NCBI RefSeq assembly: GCF_014646275.1
Contig: NZ_BMND01000010.1
Coordinates: forward strand, 1 to 64,000
From: Streptomyces kronopolitis
Lineage (GTDB): Bacteria > Actinomycetota > Actinomycetes > Streptomycetales > Streptomycetaceae
DNA length: 64,000 nt
Direction: 5' to 3'
The position numbers and the translations under genes were made by a program. Numbering within the stretch: position 1 is the first letter of the stretch; each line of letters starts with the position of its first letter. Shown here one piece after another: positions 11,596 to 20,154 of this stretch. The notes under the pieces were generated by a model, which saw only the letters and a program-made list of their open reading frames with translations, did not search any database and was not told where the DNA came from.

Positions 11596-12738
11596 GTGGA
11601 GATATCACGACGTCAGACCCTGCAAGCGGCGGCCGCCGCCGCGGTCGGTGGAGCACTGACCGCCTGCAGTGGCACGGACGCGGCCCGGGCGGTGCCCCGC
11701 ACGGATCACGCGGCGGCGGCCGCTGCCGCGCGGCCCGCCGGCCGCTGGCGGCTGCCCGAGGAGACCCACCCGCACGCGGCGACGTACATGGCCTGGCCCA
11801 CCCGGGAGATCTGGGGACCGGAGGTGACCGGCGTCCGCGACGACATCGCCCGGATCGCCCGGGCCATCGCCGAGTTCGAGCCGGTCACCCTCCTGGCCAA
11901 CGAGCGGGAGGCGACGGCGGCCCGGCGGGCGTGCGGTTACGGGGTGGAGGTGCTCCCGACCCCGGTCGACGACCTGTGGATGCGCGACAGCGGACCGGTC
12001 TTCGTCGTCGGCCCGGAAGGTGTCGCCGGCGTCGACCTCAACTTCAACGGCTGGGGCAAGAAGCAGGCGCACGGCCGCGACCGGCACGTGGCCCGCGCGG
12101 TCCTCGACCACGAGCGCCTCACCCGGATCGCGGCGCCGATCACCGCCGAGGGCGGAGCCCTGGAGACCGACGGCCGGGGCACCCTGCTGGCCACCAAGAG
12201 CTCGCTGATCAACGACAACCGCAACCCCGGAAGGTCCCGCGAGGACATCGAGCGGGCGCTCAAGGACCTGTTCGGCGTCTCCCGTGTGATCTGGGTCAAG
12301 GGGGTCAAGAACAAGGACATCACGGACTACCACATCGACGCGCTCGCCCGCTTCGCCGAACCGGGAGTCGTGGTGATGAGCACCCCGGCCGCCGGCGCCC
12401 CGCGGAGCCCCTTCACCGCCGCCTACGAACAGGCCCGCACCGTCCTCGACGGGGCCATCGACGCCCGGGGCAAGCGGCTGGAGGTCGTCGAACTGCCCGA
12501 GCCGTCCGACATCGGCCGCCACGGCGACGGGTTCCTGGCCTGCTATGTGAACTACTACGTCGCCAACGGGGCCGTCATCATGCCCCGTTACGGCGACCGC
12601 AAGGCCGACAGCAGGGCCGCGTCCGTCGTGGGCGACCTGTACCCGGGGCGCGAGGTCGTCCAGCTGCCGCTCGATCACCTCGGCGAGGGCGGCGGCGGCA
12701 TCCACTGCGCCACCCAGCAACGCCCCCGGGCCGCCTGA
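11596..12738 (+). CDS. Exported agmatine/peptidyl-arginine deiminase (PAD_porph family)
   Basis: A 380-residue enzyme of the guanidino-group-modifying superfamily, which hydrolyses agmatine or arginine-type guanidines to carbamoyl or citrulline products plus ammonia. Visible motifs are DDLWMRDSGP at 125-134, GGALETDG, the downstream histidine in DYHIDAL, and the catalytic cysteine near 371 in GGGGIHC. The N-terminus SRRQTL followed by an alanine-rich stretch and LTAC (Cys24) is a Tat signal with a lipobox, so the protein is probably a cell-surface lipoprotein, unlike the cytosolic agmatine deiminases. Start GTG 11596 has GGAGGA five bases upstream. It is probably controlled by the divergent TetR protein. 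Confidence 0.9.
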   Translation: MEISRRQTLQAAAAAAVGGALTACSGTDAARAVPRTDHAAAAAAARPAGRWRLPEETHPHAATYMAWPTREIWGPEVTGVRDDIARIARAIAEFEPVTLLANEREATAARRACGYGVEVLPTPVDDLWMRDSGPVFVVGPEGVAGVDLNFNGWGKKQAHGRDRHVARAVLDHERLTRIAAPITAEGGALETDGRGTLLATKSSLINDNRNPGRSREDIERALKDLFGVSRVIWVKGVKNKDITDYHIDALARFAEPGVVVMSTPAAGAPRSPFTAAYEQARTVLDGAIDARGKRLEVVELPEPSDIGRHGDGFLACYVNYYVANGAVIMPRYGDRKADSRAASVVGDLYPGREVVQLPLDHLGEGGGGIHCATQQRPRAA

Positions 12739-12799
12739 CACCACCGCACGGGCCCGCGCCGCGACGCGCCCCGGACCGCCCGGCCGCCCCCGCGCCCGG

Positions 12800-13621
12800 T
12801 CAGCCGCGCCGGTCCGGGGCGGCCCGGTCGGTCCGCCAGCCCCAGGCGGTGAGCATCCCGGGGGACAGGCCGGCGCCTCCGGGCGAGGCCAGCTCGTGCC
12901 GGGCGCGCGCGATCTGCGCCGCGTCCACCCGCCCCGTCGCCACCATGGCGTCCTGCGTCCGGTCCCAGGTGTCGGCCCAGAAGCGGCTGAGCGGGCTGCC
13001 CGCCGCCAGCGGGGGAGCGTGCAGCTCGGCACCGACCCGGTGCAGCCCCTCCTCCCGCAGGAGGTAGGGGTAGTCCGGTACCCAGGAGGTGTCCGTGCCG
13101 ATGGTCTCCCGCAGCGCCTGCCACATCGTGCGCATGACCGTGGTGTACGGGGTGGCCGGCGCGCCCGCGGACGTCAGGTCCACGGCGTCGCTGAGCACCA
13201 GCACGCCATCGGGCGCGAGCAGCCCGGCCAGGGTGGCGATCATCCGGCGCCAGCAGCGCAGATGCATCAGCACGAACCGGGCGTGGACCAGCTGGAAGCG
13301 GCCGGGGTCGAAGCCCGGCGCGCTGATGTCGGCGCTCAGGGTCGACAGGCCCGGTGTGTCCTTGCCGGCGAGGAACCGGGTGTCGCGGTCCACCGCGAGG
13401 ACCGTCTCGACCCCGGCCGACTCCAGCAGCCACCGGGACAGGGTGCCGGTCCCCGCGCCGACGTCCAGGCAGTGCCAGCCGGGGCCGGCCCCCAGCGCCG
13501 CCAACCGGGCGGTGCTCACCCCGTCGTAGGCGAGCGCTCCCAGATCGATGCGGTCGCCCTCGCCGGTCTCCTCCGGGCGGAACAGCCCTTCGCCGTACCG
13601 CCCGGCGTCCTTACCGCGCAC
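12800..13621 (-). CDS. Class I SAM-dependent methyltransferase
   Basis: A 273-residue methyltransferase. The SAM-binding glycine motif LDVGAGTG is at 52-59, followed by the acidic loop AVDRDTRFL and the post-motif region ending LAPDGVLVLSD. The acceptor cannot be told from the sequence. It is the last gene of the ATP-grasp/PEP-synthase-like/MFS operon, 22 bases after the MFS stop, so it probably methylates a product or intermediate of that pathway. Start GTG 13621 is the only plausible one; a GGGGAGG run immediately precedes it, unusually close for a ribosome binding site. Confidence 0.85.
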   Translation of the reverse strand: MRGKDAGRYGEGLFRPEETGEGDRIDLGALAYDGVSTARLAALGAGPGWHCLDVGAGTGTLSRWLLESAGVETVLAVDRDTRFLAGKDTPGLSTLSADISAPGFDPGRFQLVHARFVLMHLRCWRRMIATLAGLLAPDGVLVLSDAVDLTSAGAPATPYTTVMRTMWQALRETIGTDTSWVPDYPYLLREEGLHRVGAELHAPPLAAGSPLSRFWADTWDRTQDAMVATGRVDAAQIARARHELASPGGAGLSPGMLTAWGWRTDRAAPDRRG

Positions 13622-13643
13622 CTCCCCAGTATGACGGCGCCGC

Positions 13644-14975
13644 TCAGGGGTTTCCTGCCGTGGTGACCAGCTCCGGCGCCGGCTCCGCGTCCGGGGCCTT
13701 GCGCCGCCGTCCCGGGGCCCTCCGCAGCACCAGGTGCAGCACGACCATCACGACCCCGGTCACCAGCGCGCTCTGCCACAGCAGCGCGTCCAGCCGGCCC
13801 GCCGAGAGGTAGGCGCCAGCGGCCACCGCCGCCAGCGCGCACACCCCCCGGTCCACGATGCTCTCCACCGACAGCAGCGTGGCCCGCGGCGCCCCCGCCG
13901 GGATCGCGTCGTTGACCAGCTTGCGCTGGAGCGGATAGGCGAAGCCGGTGACCGCCGCGAACACGCACAGCAGGGCGATCACGGTCCACGGACCGCCCAG
14001 GGTGCTGCCCGCGAGCGCCGCCGCCATCGCAAGGCTGAGCAACGACACCCAGGCCACCGGCGAGAGCCGCCGGCCCAGCCACTGCGGCCGGGCCGAGGCC
14101 ACCGCCTCCGCGACGGTCATCGCGGCCAGCACCCCGCCGTGCGAACTCTCGGGGATGCCGTGGTGCAGCAGCACCGGCTGGAAGAGATTGACCTGGCAGA
14201 TCCGGGAGAGCGTGAAGACGGCGACCCCCTGGAGCATGACCAGGCCGAGCCACGGGGTGGCCCACACGCAGCGCAGCGCCTTGGTGGCATCGCGCAGGAA
14301 CGCCAGCCCGTCGCGCGGCGCCCCCTTGGCGCGGGCCGGGTTCCCGGCGCGCGCCGCGGCCTGCCGCGGCAGGACCACGGCGCAGACCAGCGACCCCGCC
14401 GCGCTCGCCGCGCTCAGGAGGTACGGCGCGGGATGCGCCAGCGCCATCAGCGGCCCGACCAGCGGCCAGCACAGCACCTTCGCCGCCAGCCCCCAGGCCC
14501 GCGCCTGCCCCTCGGCCTTCAGGTAGTGCTCCCCGGCGCCCTCGGCCGCCAGGCCGTCGTAGAGATAGGCGCTGGCGGCGCCGGAGGTCAGCGAGCGGCC
14601 GGCCGCGATGGCCAGGAAGTGCACCAGGAAGCCGGTGTAGCTGGGGGACAGGACCGGGGTCAGGTTCGCCGCGGTCATCACGACGGCACCGGCCCGCAGG
14701 CAGTTGCGGGCCCCGATCCGGTCGGCCACGATCCCGGTCGGGATCTCGAAGAGGCAGAACGCGACGTAGTAGATGCTCTGGATGCCGAAGATCTGCCCGT
14801 CGCTCAGACCCGCCTCACGCTGGTAGGCGTAGAAGACCGGCATCCACCACAGCAGGTTGAACAGCAGCTGGAAGCCGTTGTTGAGCCCGATGATCCGGCG
14901 GGCCCGCGGCGTCAGGGACGCGGCGTCGGGCTTGGAGCCGCGGGCGCGCCGCAGACGGGTGAGGGGGCCGCTCAC
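13644..14975 (-). CDS. MFS transporter of the ATP-grasp operon
   Basis: A 443-residue MFS protein with about 12 membrane segments. The early sequence FEIPTGIVADRIGARN matches the conserved loop after the second helix, and the first helix begins NNGFQLLFNLLWWMPVFYAY. It most resembles drug-efflux members. It starts at GTG 14975, overlapping the TGA of the PEP-synthase-like gene (GTGA, 14972-14975), so the two are co-translated. Export of the operon's product, or self-resistance, is the likely role; uptake of a precursor cannot be excluded. Confidence 0.87.
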   Translation of the reverse strand: MSGPLTRLRRARGSKPDAASLTPRARRIIGLNNGFQLLFNLLWWMPVFYAYQREAGLSDGQIFGIQSIYYVAFCLFEIPTGIVADRIGARNCLRAGAVVMTAANLTPVLSPSYTGFLVHFLAIAAGRSLTSGAASAYLYDGLAAEGAGEHYLKAEGQARAWGLAAKVLCWPLVGPLMALAHPAPYLLSAASAAGSLVCAVVLPRQAAARAGNPARAKGAPRDGLAFLRDATKALRCVWATPWLGLVMLQGVAVFTLSRICQVNLFQPVLLHHGIPESSHGGVLAAMTVAEAVASARPQWLGRRLSPVAWVSLLSLAMAAALAGSTLGGPWTVIALLCVFAAVTGFAYPLQRKLVNDAIPAGAPRATLLSVESIVDRGVCALAAVAAGAYLSAGRLDALLWQSALVTGVVMVVLHLVLRRAPGRRRKAPDAEPAPELVTTAGNP

Positions 14976-16987
14976 AGGGCGTAGGGGCGGATCTGGACCA
15001 GGCGGAAGTCCCCCTGATCGGTCATCAGCCACTCGATGTCCAGCGGATGGTCCACCTCGTCGTCGCTGAAGTGCGACTGCAGCAGCCGCCCGGCCAGCGC
15101 CAGCTGTGCCAGCCCGGCCCGGGTGGTGTCGGGCAGGTCCCGGCCCGACGAGCCCAGCGCGACGGTGCGGCCGCCGCCCTCGACCGTGTTGTACAGGTAC
15201 TGCAGCGGCAGCGTCGTGCCGTCGACGACCGTCTCCGGCGAGCCGGGGGAGCAGTTGAGGTAGACGTTGCGGAAGTCCTCGCGGCGGGTCGGGTTGCAGG
15301 TCACCAGGACACCGCCGAGATCCGCGGGCACGTAGTGCTGGATGATCACGCCCATGTAGGTGTCGTCGAGGGAGATGCCCGCCTGGTGCCGCAGCCGCAC
15401 GCTGCGCGGCGACAGCAGCGAGGCCCACACCTGCCGCACCGCGTCGAGGAGTTCGTCCGCCCCGTGGACGGTGGTGATCGAGTCGTAGACCCCGGCCGCG
15501 GAGAACCCGGGCAGGTCCTCGGCGTTGGAGGACGAACGGACCACCAGACGGCTGCCGGCGGCGGGACCGTCGGGCAGCGCCAGGGTGATCTGCCGGGTCA
15601 CGTCCTCGGGCATCGGGGTGTTGCGGATCAGGTGCTGCAGATGCAGGCAGAGCGCGTCCAGCACGTCGACGGCGTCGAGTTCGAGGGCCATCTTGAGCTT
15701 GCCGATGCCCTGCTGCACGGCCGGCGAGGAGGTCAGAAAGCGGTGCTGGAGCGCGAACGGCAGGGCGATGCCCTCGGGCGCCGCGATCACCCCGCTCACG
15801 AAGTCGGCCGCCGCCGCCCGCAGTTCACCGTCCGCGGTCGCTCCGCTGAGGCCGAGGCGCGCCGCGAGATGGCCCAAGAGGTCGGCGCGCGGCGGCCGGG
15901 GCTGCCCGTAGAAGGCCGTGAGGTCGACGCTGCGGCTGTCGAGGATGTGGTGGAGCTCGCCGAGGTTGGCGGCCTTGGTGCCGTAGCGGTCGTGGTCGGC
16001 GCGGCGCAGCCGGTGCAGGGCCAGCGCGGGCACGTCCTCCAGCAGCGGCGGCTCCATCCGGATGCGCTGCTGGTGCCAGGTCGGGGCGTCCAGGTCCGGG
16101 GCGTGGGCCAGCGGGACGAGGCTGATCTCGTCGTCCTGCACCCGGTAGCGGATCCAGGCGCCGTCCAGGGAGTCCCGCTCGACGAGGCGGTCCAGGTCGC
16201 GCACGATCGCGTTGGGGATGCCCCAGCCGGAGGCCAGCACATTGGTGTGCGACAGCGGCGTCCCGGGCGAGGTGTTGAGGAAGCCCGCCACCCGCGGGAT
16301 GTCGTCCGGCAGGCACGGCATGGCCACGATGTCCGACCAGCCGAGGTCGCCGGCCACCGCCGCGTACTCCTCCGCGGTCCGGAAGTAGCGCAGCCGCCCG
16401 ACGGCCTCGCCCGGGTTGAGCGGGGTGCGGGTGCGGTTGCCGAACAGCTCGTGGCCCAGGATCCGCGGCACCCGTACGTCGCTGATCGCGGCGAGTTCCT
16501 GCTCCTGCCCGTGGTTCGCCGGCTTCAGCAGCAGCGGCAGCCGGCCGTCGACCCGGTGGCGGACGAAGGTGTAGAACTCCTCCAGCAGCAGGCCGTTCAT
16601 GGTGTCGGCCTCGGTCGTCTCCAGCACCAGGAACGGCCGCTCCCGGCCCTCGGTGTCCTCGTCGGTGTGCAGGGAGAGCACGCCCAGCAGGAACCGCCGC
16701 TCGGGGTCCATGTAGACCGAGGCGTTGAAGGCGTCCAGTCCGGAGTCCAGGTCCGCCAGGTCCATCCCGAGGACCCGCAGGGCGATGTAGTTGACGTGGA
16801 AGGGGTGGACGGCGGTGTCGAGGAGGTGCCAGGTGTTCTCGGTGCGGTCCACCACGACCTTGAGGTAGGGGTGGCCGGCCAGCACGCCGGAAATGCTGCG
16901 GAACAGCGGCAGCGAGAGGTTCTCGCCGATGACGGTGCGGTCGGTGACCGGTCCCGGCGCGCCCGCGGGAAGGATCGTGGTGGTCAT
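14972..16987 (-). CDS. Permuted PEP-synthase-like phosphotransferase (His swivel, then ATP domain)
   Basis: A 671-residue protein built from pieces of phosphoenolpyruvate synthase/pyruvate phosphate dikinase. The C-terminal part (about 336-671) is the ATP-grasp domain, starting YGTKAANLGEL and holding RSSSNAEDLPGFSAAG near 484-499. The phosphohistidine swivel motif GTPLSHTNVLASGWGIPNA, His247, lies before it rather than after it. No PEP/pyruvate TIM barrel follows. The first 200 residues match nothing I recognise and may bind the acceptor. By analogy with rifampicin phosphotransferase it should move phosphate from ATP through His247 to a small molecule. ATG 16987 overlaps the ATP-grasp gene stop (ATGA). 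Confidence 0.85.
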   Translation of the reverse strand: MTTTILPAGAPGPVTDRTVIGENLSLPLFRSISGVLAGHPYLKVVVDRTENTWHLLDTAVHPFHVNYIALRVLGMDLADLDSGLDAFNASVYMDPERRFLLGVLSLHTDEDTEGRERPFLVLETTEADTMNGLLLEEFYTFVRHRVDGRLPLLLKPANHGQEQELAAISDVRVPRILGHELFGNRTRTPLNPGEAVGRLRYFRTAEEYAAVAGDLGWSDIVAMPCLPDDIPRVAGFLNTSPGTPLSHTNVLASGWGIPNAIVRDLDRLVERDSLDGAWIRYRVQDDEISLVPLAHAPDLDAPTWHQQRIRMEPPLLEDVPALALHRLRRADHDRYGTKAANLGELHHILDSRSVDLTAFYGQPRPPRADLLGHLAARLGLSGATADGELRAAAADFVSGVIAAPEGIALPFALQHRFLTSSPAVQQGIGKLKMALELDAVDVLDALCLHLQHLIRNTPMPEDVTRQITLALPDGPAAGSRLVVRSSSNAEDLPGFSAAGVYDSITTVHGADELLDAVRQVWASLLSPRSVRLRHQAGISLDDTYMGVIIQHYVPADLGGVLVTCNPTRREDFRNVYLNCSPGSPETVVDGTTLPLQYLYNTVEGGGRTVALGSSGRDLPDTTRAGLAQLALAGRLLQSHFSDDEVDHPLDIEWLMTDQGDFRLVQIRPYAL

Positions 16988-18357
16988 GACTGCGCCTCCA
17001 TGATGCCGTCGGTGGGCAGGATCTCGGGCAGCGCGTCCACCAGGGTCCGGAAGTCGCGCAGCACCGTCTCCGGGTCGGTGGCGGACAGCAGGCACAGCGC
17101 CGCCATGGTGTTGGCGCCGGCGGCCGGGTCGTACACCGGCACCGGAGCCCCGTCCGGCAGCGAGTTCTCGGCGACCACCGACAGATGACTGCCGACGCTC
17201 AGGGGCACGGCGTCGCGCACCGTCGGGAAGTCCCAGACCCGCTGGTCCGGCCACGCCGCACCGGCGCCGTCGACGGCCAGCACGACCAGGGAGCCGGCCG
17301 CGCCGCGCGCCTCCAGCGGCGTGCGGACCTCCTCGGGCCAGGACACCTCACGGCCCAGGAGATGGTCGGTGAGCATCCCGATGAGGTCGAGGCCGAAGAC
17401 CTCCTCGATCTGCGGGACGGTCATCGCCCCGCCGAACCGGGCGGCGGTCTCGATCACCCACATCTGCCCGTGCGCCCCGAGCTTGATCTCGGTGTGCGTC
17501 CCGCAGTTCTGCAGCCCCAGCGCGTCGACGGCCTCCCGGGCCAGGTCCACGATGCGCCGCTGCGCTTCGTCCGGCAGCGCCGCGGGAGTGATCCCGGCGC
17601 GCTCGGTGAACGGCTCCACCGTCGGCATCCGCCCGCTGAGGCAGACCGGGCGGAAGTCGCCGTCCACGACGACGCCCTCGACGCTCACATAGTCGCCCCA
17701 GCCCTCCTGCTCGAACCAGTCCGCCGCCGTGCCCGGCACGATCTCCTCGACGAGGAAGTCCGCCCCGGCCCCGGCGACATGCAGCTCGGCGTACCCCAAC
17801 TGCGCGGATTCGGCCATCACCTCGCGCGCCCGCTCCCAGGCCGCCGGCACCTCGTCGGGCGAACGCAGCGTGCGGTGCGCGGTCGAACCGGCGCTCCAGG
17901 CGGCCTTCAGCAGCAGCGGGAAGCGCAGCGCGGCGGCGGCGTCGCGCAGATCCCCCTCCGTGGCGACGGGCCGGAACCGGGGCTGGGATATGCCCTGTTC
18001 CTCCCATGTGCGGCGCATCATCCGCTTGTCCCGGGCGAGCGCACAGGAGGTGCCCGCCCCGGCCAGGCCGAGCTTCTCGCAGGCTTCGGCGACTGCGACG
18101 ACGGCGTACTCGGAGAACGTCACGACCGCGTCCGCGCCGACGGCCTGGGCCCGGGAGACGATCAGGGACACCAGATCACGCCGCTCCACCTCGGAGGGGC
18201 TCAGCACCGAATCACACAGCCGGTCCACCGACGCGGCCACGGTCGGCGGAAGCGCGCTGAGCGCCAGCAGGTGCACTGCCGACCGTGCGGCGACCCGTGA
18301 CAGGGCATACCCCAAGGGCGGTCCACCCTTGGCATATACGAACAGCACCTTGCTCAC
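16984..18357 (-). CDS. ATP-grasp carboxylate-amine ligase
   Basis: A 457-residue ATP-grasp enzyme of the carbamoyl-phosphate-synthase-like/peptide-ligase type, which activates a carboxylate as acyl phosphate and joins it to an amine. Visible features are a pre-ATP-grasp Rossmann region starting KVLFVYAKGGPPLGYALS, the ATP-binding lysine in FPLLLKAAW, the FLVEEIVPG strand, and the metal-binding NCGTHTEIKL and ETAARFGG segments. GTG 18357 was chosen because GAGGAG sits about 10 bases upstream; ATG 18378 is the longer alternative. It is first in a four-gene coupled operon and is probably the bond-forming enzyme of that pathway. Confidence 0.88.
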   Translation of the reverse strand: MSKVLFVYAKGGPPLGYALSRVAARSAVHLLALSALPPTVAASVDRLCDSVLSPSEVERRDLVSLIVSRAQAVGADAVVTFSEYAVVAVAEACEKLGLAGAGTSCALARDKRMMRRTWEEQGISQPRFRPVATEGDLRDAAAALRFPLLLKAAWSAGSTAHRTLRSPDEVPAAWERAREVMAESAQLGYAELHVAGAGADFLVEEIVPGTAADWFEQEGWGDYVSVEGVVVDGDFRPVCLSGRMPTVEPFTERAGITPAALPDEAQRRIVDLAREAVDALGLQNCGTHTEIKLGAHGQMWVIETAARFGGAMTVPQIEEVFGLDLIGMLTDHLLGREVSWPEEVRTPLEARGAAGSLVVLAVDGAGAAWPDQRVWDFPTVRDAVPLSVGSHLSVVAENSLPDGAPVPVYDPAAGANTMAALCLLSATDPETVLRDFRTLVDALPEILPTDGIMEAQS

Positions 18358-18693
18358 TGGAATCCGACTCCTCTTCATCGTCAAACGGGCAGGACATGGA
18401 CGGCTGAAGGCGCGCGGACCACGTTGTCCGCACGCCGCCTCCAAGCGAAGCAGCCGTGCGAGACCTGGTTCCCCGGATCGGGCCGTCATCGCTCAGGCAA
18501 ATGCCAGAGTTGCGGATATGGTCGCTTCGCCGTGAAGGTTCCGTGATGCCGTAGGGCCGCCGTGTGGCACATCGTTGCCCGGTCCGCCGCGAGATCGGCC
18601 GAGAACCGGGCATGCCACACAACGCCGAGGGATACGCATGGCGGTGACGCGCCGTGCGCATCCGTTGAACTCTTCCTTGCAGAGGGGCCCGTC
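18358..18693. other. 336-bp divergent intergenic region
   Basis: Separates the ATP-grasp operon (minus) from the PAS-LuxR regulator gene (plus). No gene is supported. It should hold the promoters of both units and is the natural place to look for the regulator's binding site. The side near the regulator holds AGAGGGG (about 18678) as its ribosome binding site; I found no strong palindrome. Confidence 0.5.
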
Positions 18694-19977
18694 GTGGACG
18701 AGACCAGTCTGAAGTCGCTGCTCGAAAACCTTCCGGTTTCCTGGTGGGAGGCCGACCGTGAATTACGGGTGATCGACAGCGGCGGCGGGGCCTTCGACGA
18801 CACGAGCACCGCCCAACGCTTCCTCGACGCCGTGCGCGCGGAGCTTCCCGGCCCCGCCGCACCCACCGGAACAAGCCATTGGCAGGCCCAGTTCGACGGC
18901 CGCACCTTCGATGTCAACTGGCCGCTCGGCGTGCCCCGGCAGGGCCGCTCCCGCGGACTGGCCGTGGAGGTCGGCACGCGGACGCACGACCCCCGCCGCT
19001 ACGACGCCTTCGCCGACCTCGCCCCCGCCGCGGCCTTCATCCGGGACGCGAGCGGACGCTACCTGTGGACCAACCACGCCTACGCGCACCTCTACGGCAC
19101 CACACCGGAGAGCATCATCGGCAGGTCCGTCACCGACGTCGACGGCCCCGATGACGCGGCACAGGTCCTCGCTCTGGACCGGGAGGTGCTCGCCCGCGGC
19201 AAACCGGTCCGGCACACCCTCACCTACCACCGCTTCGACGGCGAGAGCGGGCAGGCCGCCGGCCACCGCTTCCCCGTCCTGGAGGGCGGCCAGACCTGCG
19301 TGGCGGGCATCTACATCGACATCAGCGACTACACCCGGGCCCTGCACCAGCGCCACGAGGCCGAGGAGCACCTGCACGCGCTGCGCGACCACAGCGGGCT
19401 GCCCTGCGCCCTGATATCGGCGGGCGGACGCATCCGGCAGGCCAGCGCGGCCGCCGCCGAACTGCTGCAGACCCGGCTCTCGGACCTCGTCGGCCGCCGC
19501 GCGCACACGCTGCTGGCGCCCGCCCCGGAATTAACCGGGCTGCGGCGCAGCTGGCACGACCTGATCGCGCGCCGCAGCCGGCGGATCCAGACCTCCGCCC
19601 TGTTCGTGGACGCCCGCGGCCGCCAGCGCCGCGCCCGGCTGCATCTGACGACCGTGGGCCGCAGCGCGGGCCGCGCCAGCAGCGTCTGGGCGGTCGTCAC
19701 CCATCAGGGCATCGCGCACGAGGCCGGTCCCGCACTGACGGCCACGCAGGTACGGCTGCTGTCCCTGCTGGCCGCCGGCCACAGCAACGCGGAGATCGCC
19801 GGCTCCCTGCACCTCTCCCGGCAGACCGTCGACTACCACCTCAGCCGGCTGCGGGACCTGCTGGACGCGCCGACCAGACCCGCGCTCGTCGCCCGCGCCT
19901 ATGTCCTGGGCATCCTTGCCCCGCAGACCTGGCCGCCCCGTTCGGCGACGGCCTGCCACCCGCACAGCGTCACCTGA
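18694..19977 (+). CDS. PAS-domain LuxR transcriptional regulator with two TTA codons
   Basis: A 427-residue regulator. A PAS-like sensor domain is centred on residues 105-220 (FIRDASGRYLWTNHAYAHLY), a second PAS-like stretch follows (ALISAGGRIRQASAAAAELL), and a LuxR helix-turn-helix closes the protein (LTATQVRLLSLLAAGHSNAE). This is the layout of PimM-like activators of antibiotic clusters. GTG 18694 is chosen for its ribosome binding site; longer frames upstream have none. Codons at 18763-18765 and 19531-19533 are TTA, so in Streptomyces its translation would need the bldA tRNA and be tied to development. It is divergent from the ATP-grasp operon and probably controls it; control of the NRPS locus is also possible. 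Confidence 0.87.
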   Translation: MDETSLKSLLENLPVSWWEADRELRVIDSGGGAFDDTSTAQRFLDAVRAELPGPAAPTGTSHWQAQFDGRTFDVNWPLGVPRQGRSRGLAVEVGTRTHDPRRYDAFADLAPAAAFIRDASGRYLWTNHAYAHLYGTTPESIIGRSVTDVDGPDDAAQVLALDREVLARGKPVRHTLTYHRFDGESGQAAGHRFPVLEGGQTCVAGIYIDISDYTRALHQRHEAEEHLHALRDHSGLPCALISAGGRIRQASAAAAELLQTRLSDLVGRRAHTLLAPAPELTGLRRSWHDLIARRSRRIQTSALFVDARGRQRRARLHLTTVGRSAGRASSVWAVVTHQGIAHEAGPALTATQVRLLSLLAAGHSNAEIAGSLHLSRQTVDYHLSRLRDLLDAPTRPALVARAYVLGILAPQTWPPRSATACHPHSVT

Positions 19978-20154
19978 CGGGCGCACCGCACCATCGGCGG
20001 CCCCGGCCCGAGCCGCCGCCGGGCGGGAGCTGTTGGGCCACCCGGTGGATTGTGGGCGGCGGGTGGTTTGCTCTGGCGGGTTGAACGGGGCTCCCGGCCG
20101 CCGACGGCAGGACGATACGTCTGGCACCGGACGGATGCGGAGGCAAGGAGCGAC

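Noticed and set aside
18562..18693. Longer start for the PAS-LuxR gene
   Set aside because: The extra 44 codons have no ribosome binding site and no similarity to PAS regulators, whereas GTG 18694 has AGAGGGG upstream.
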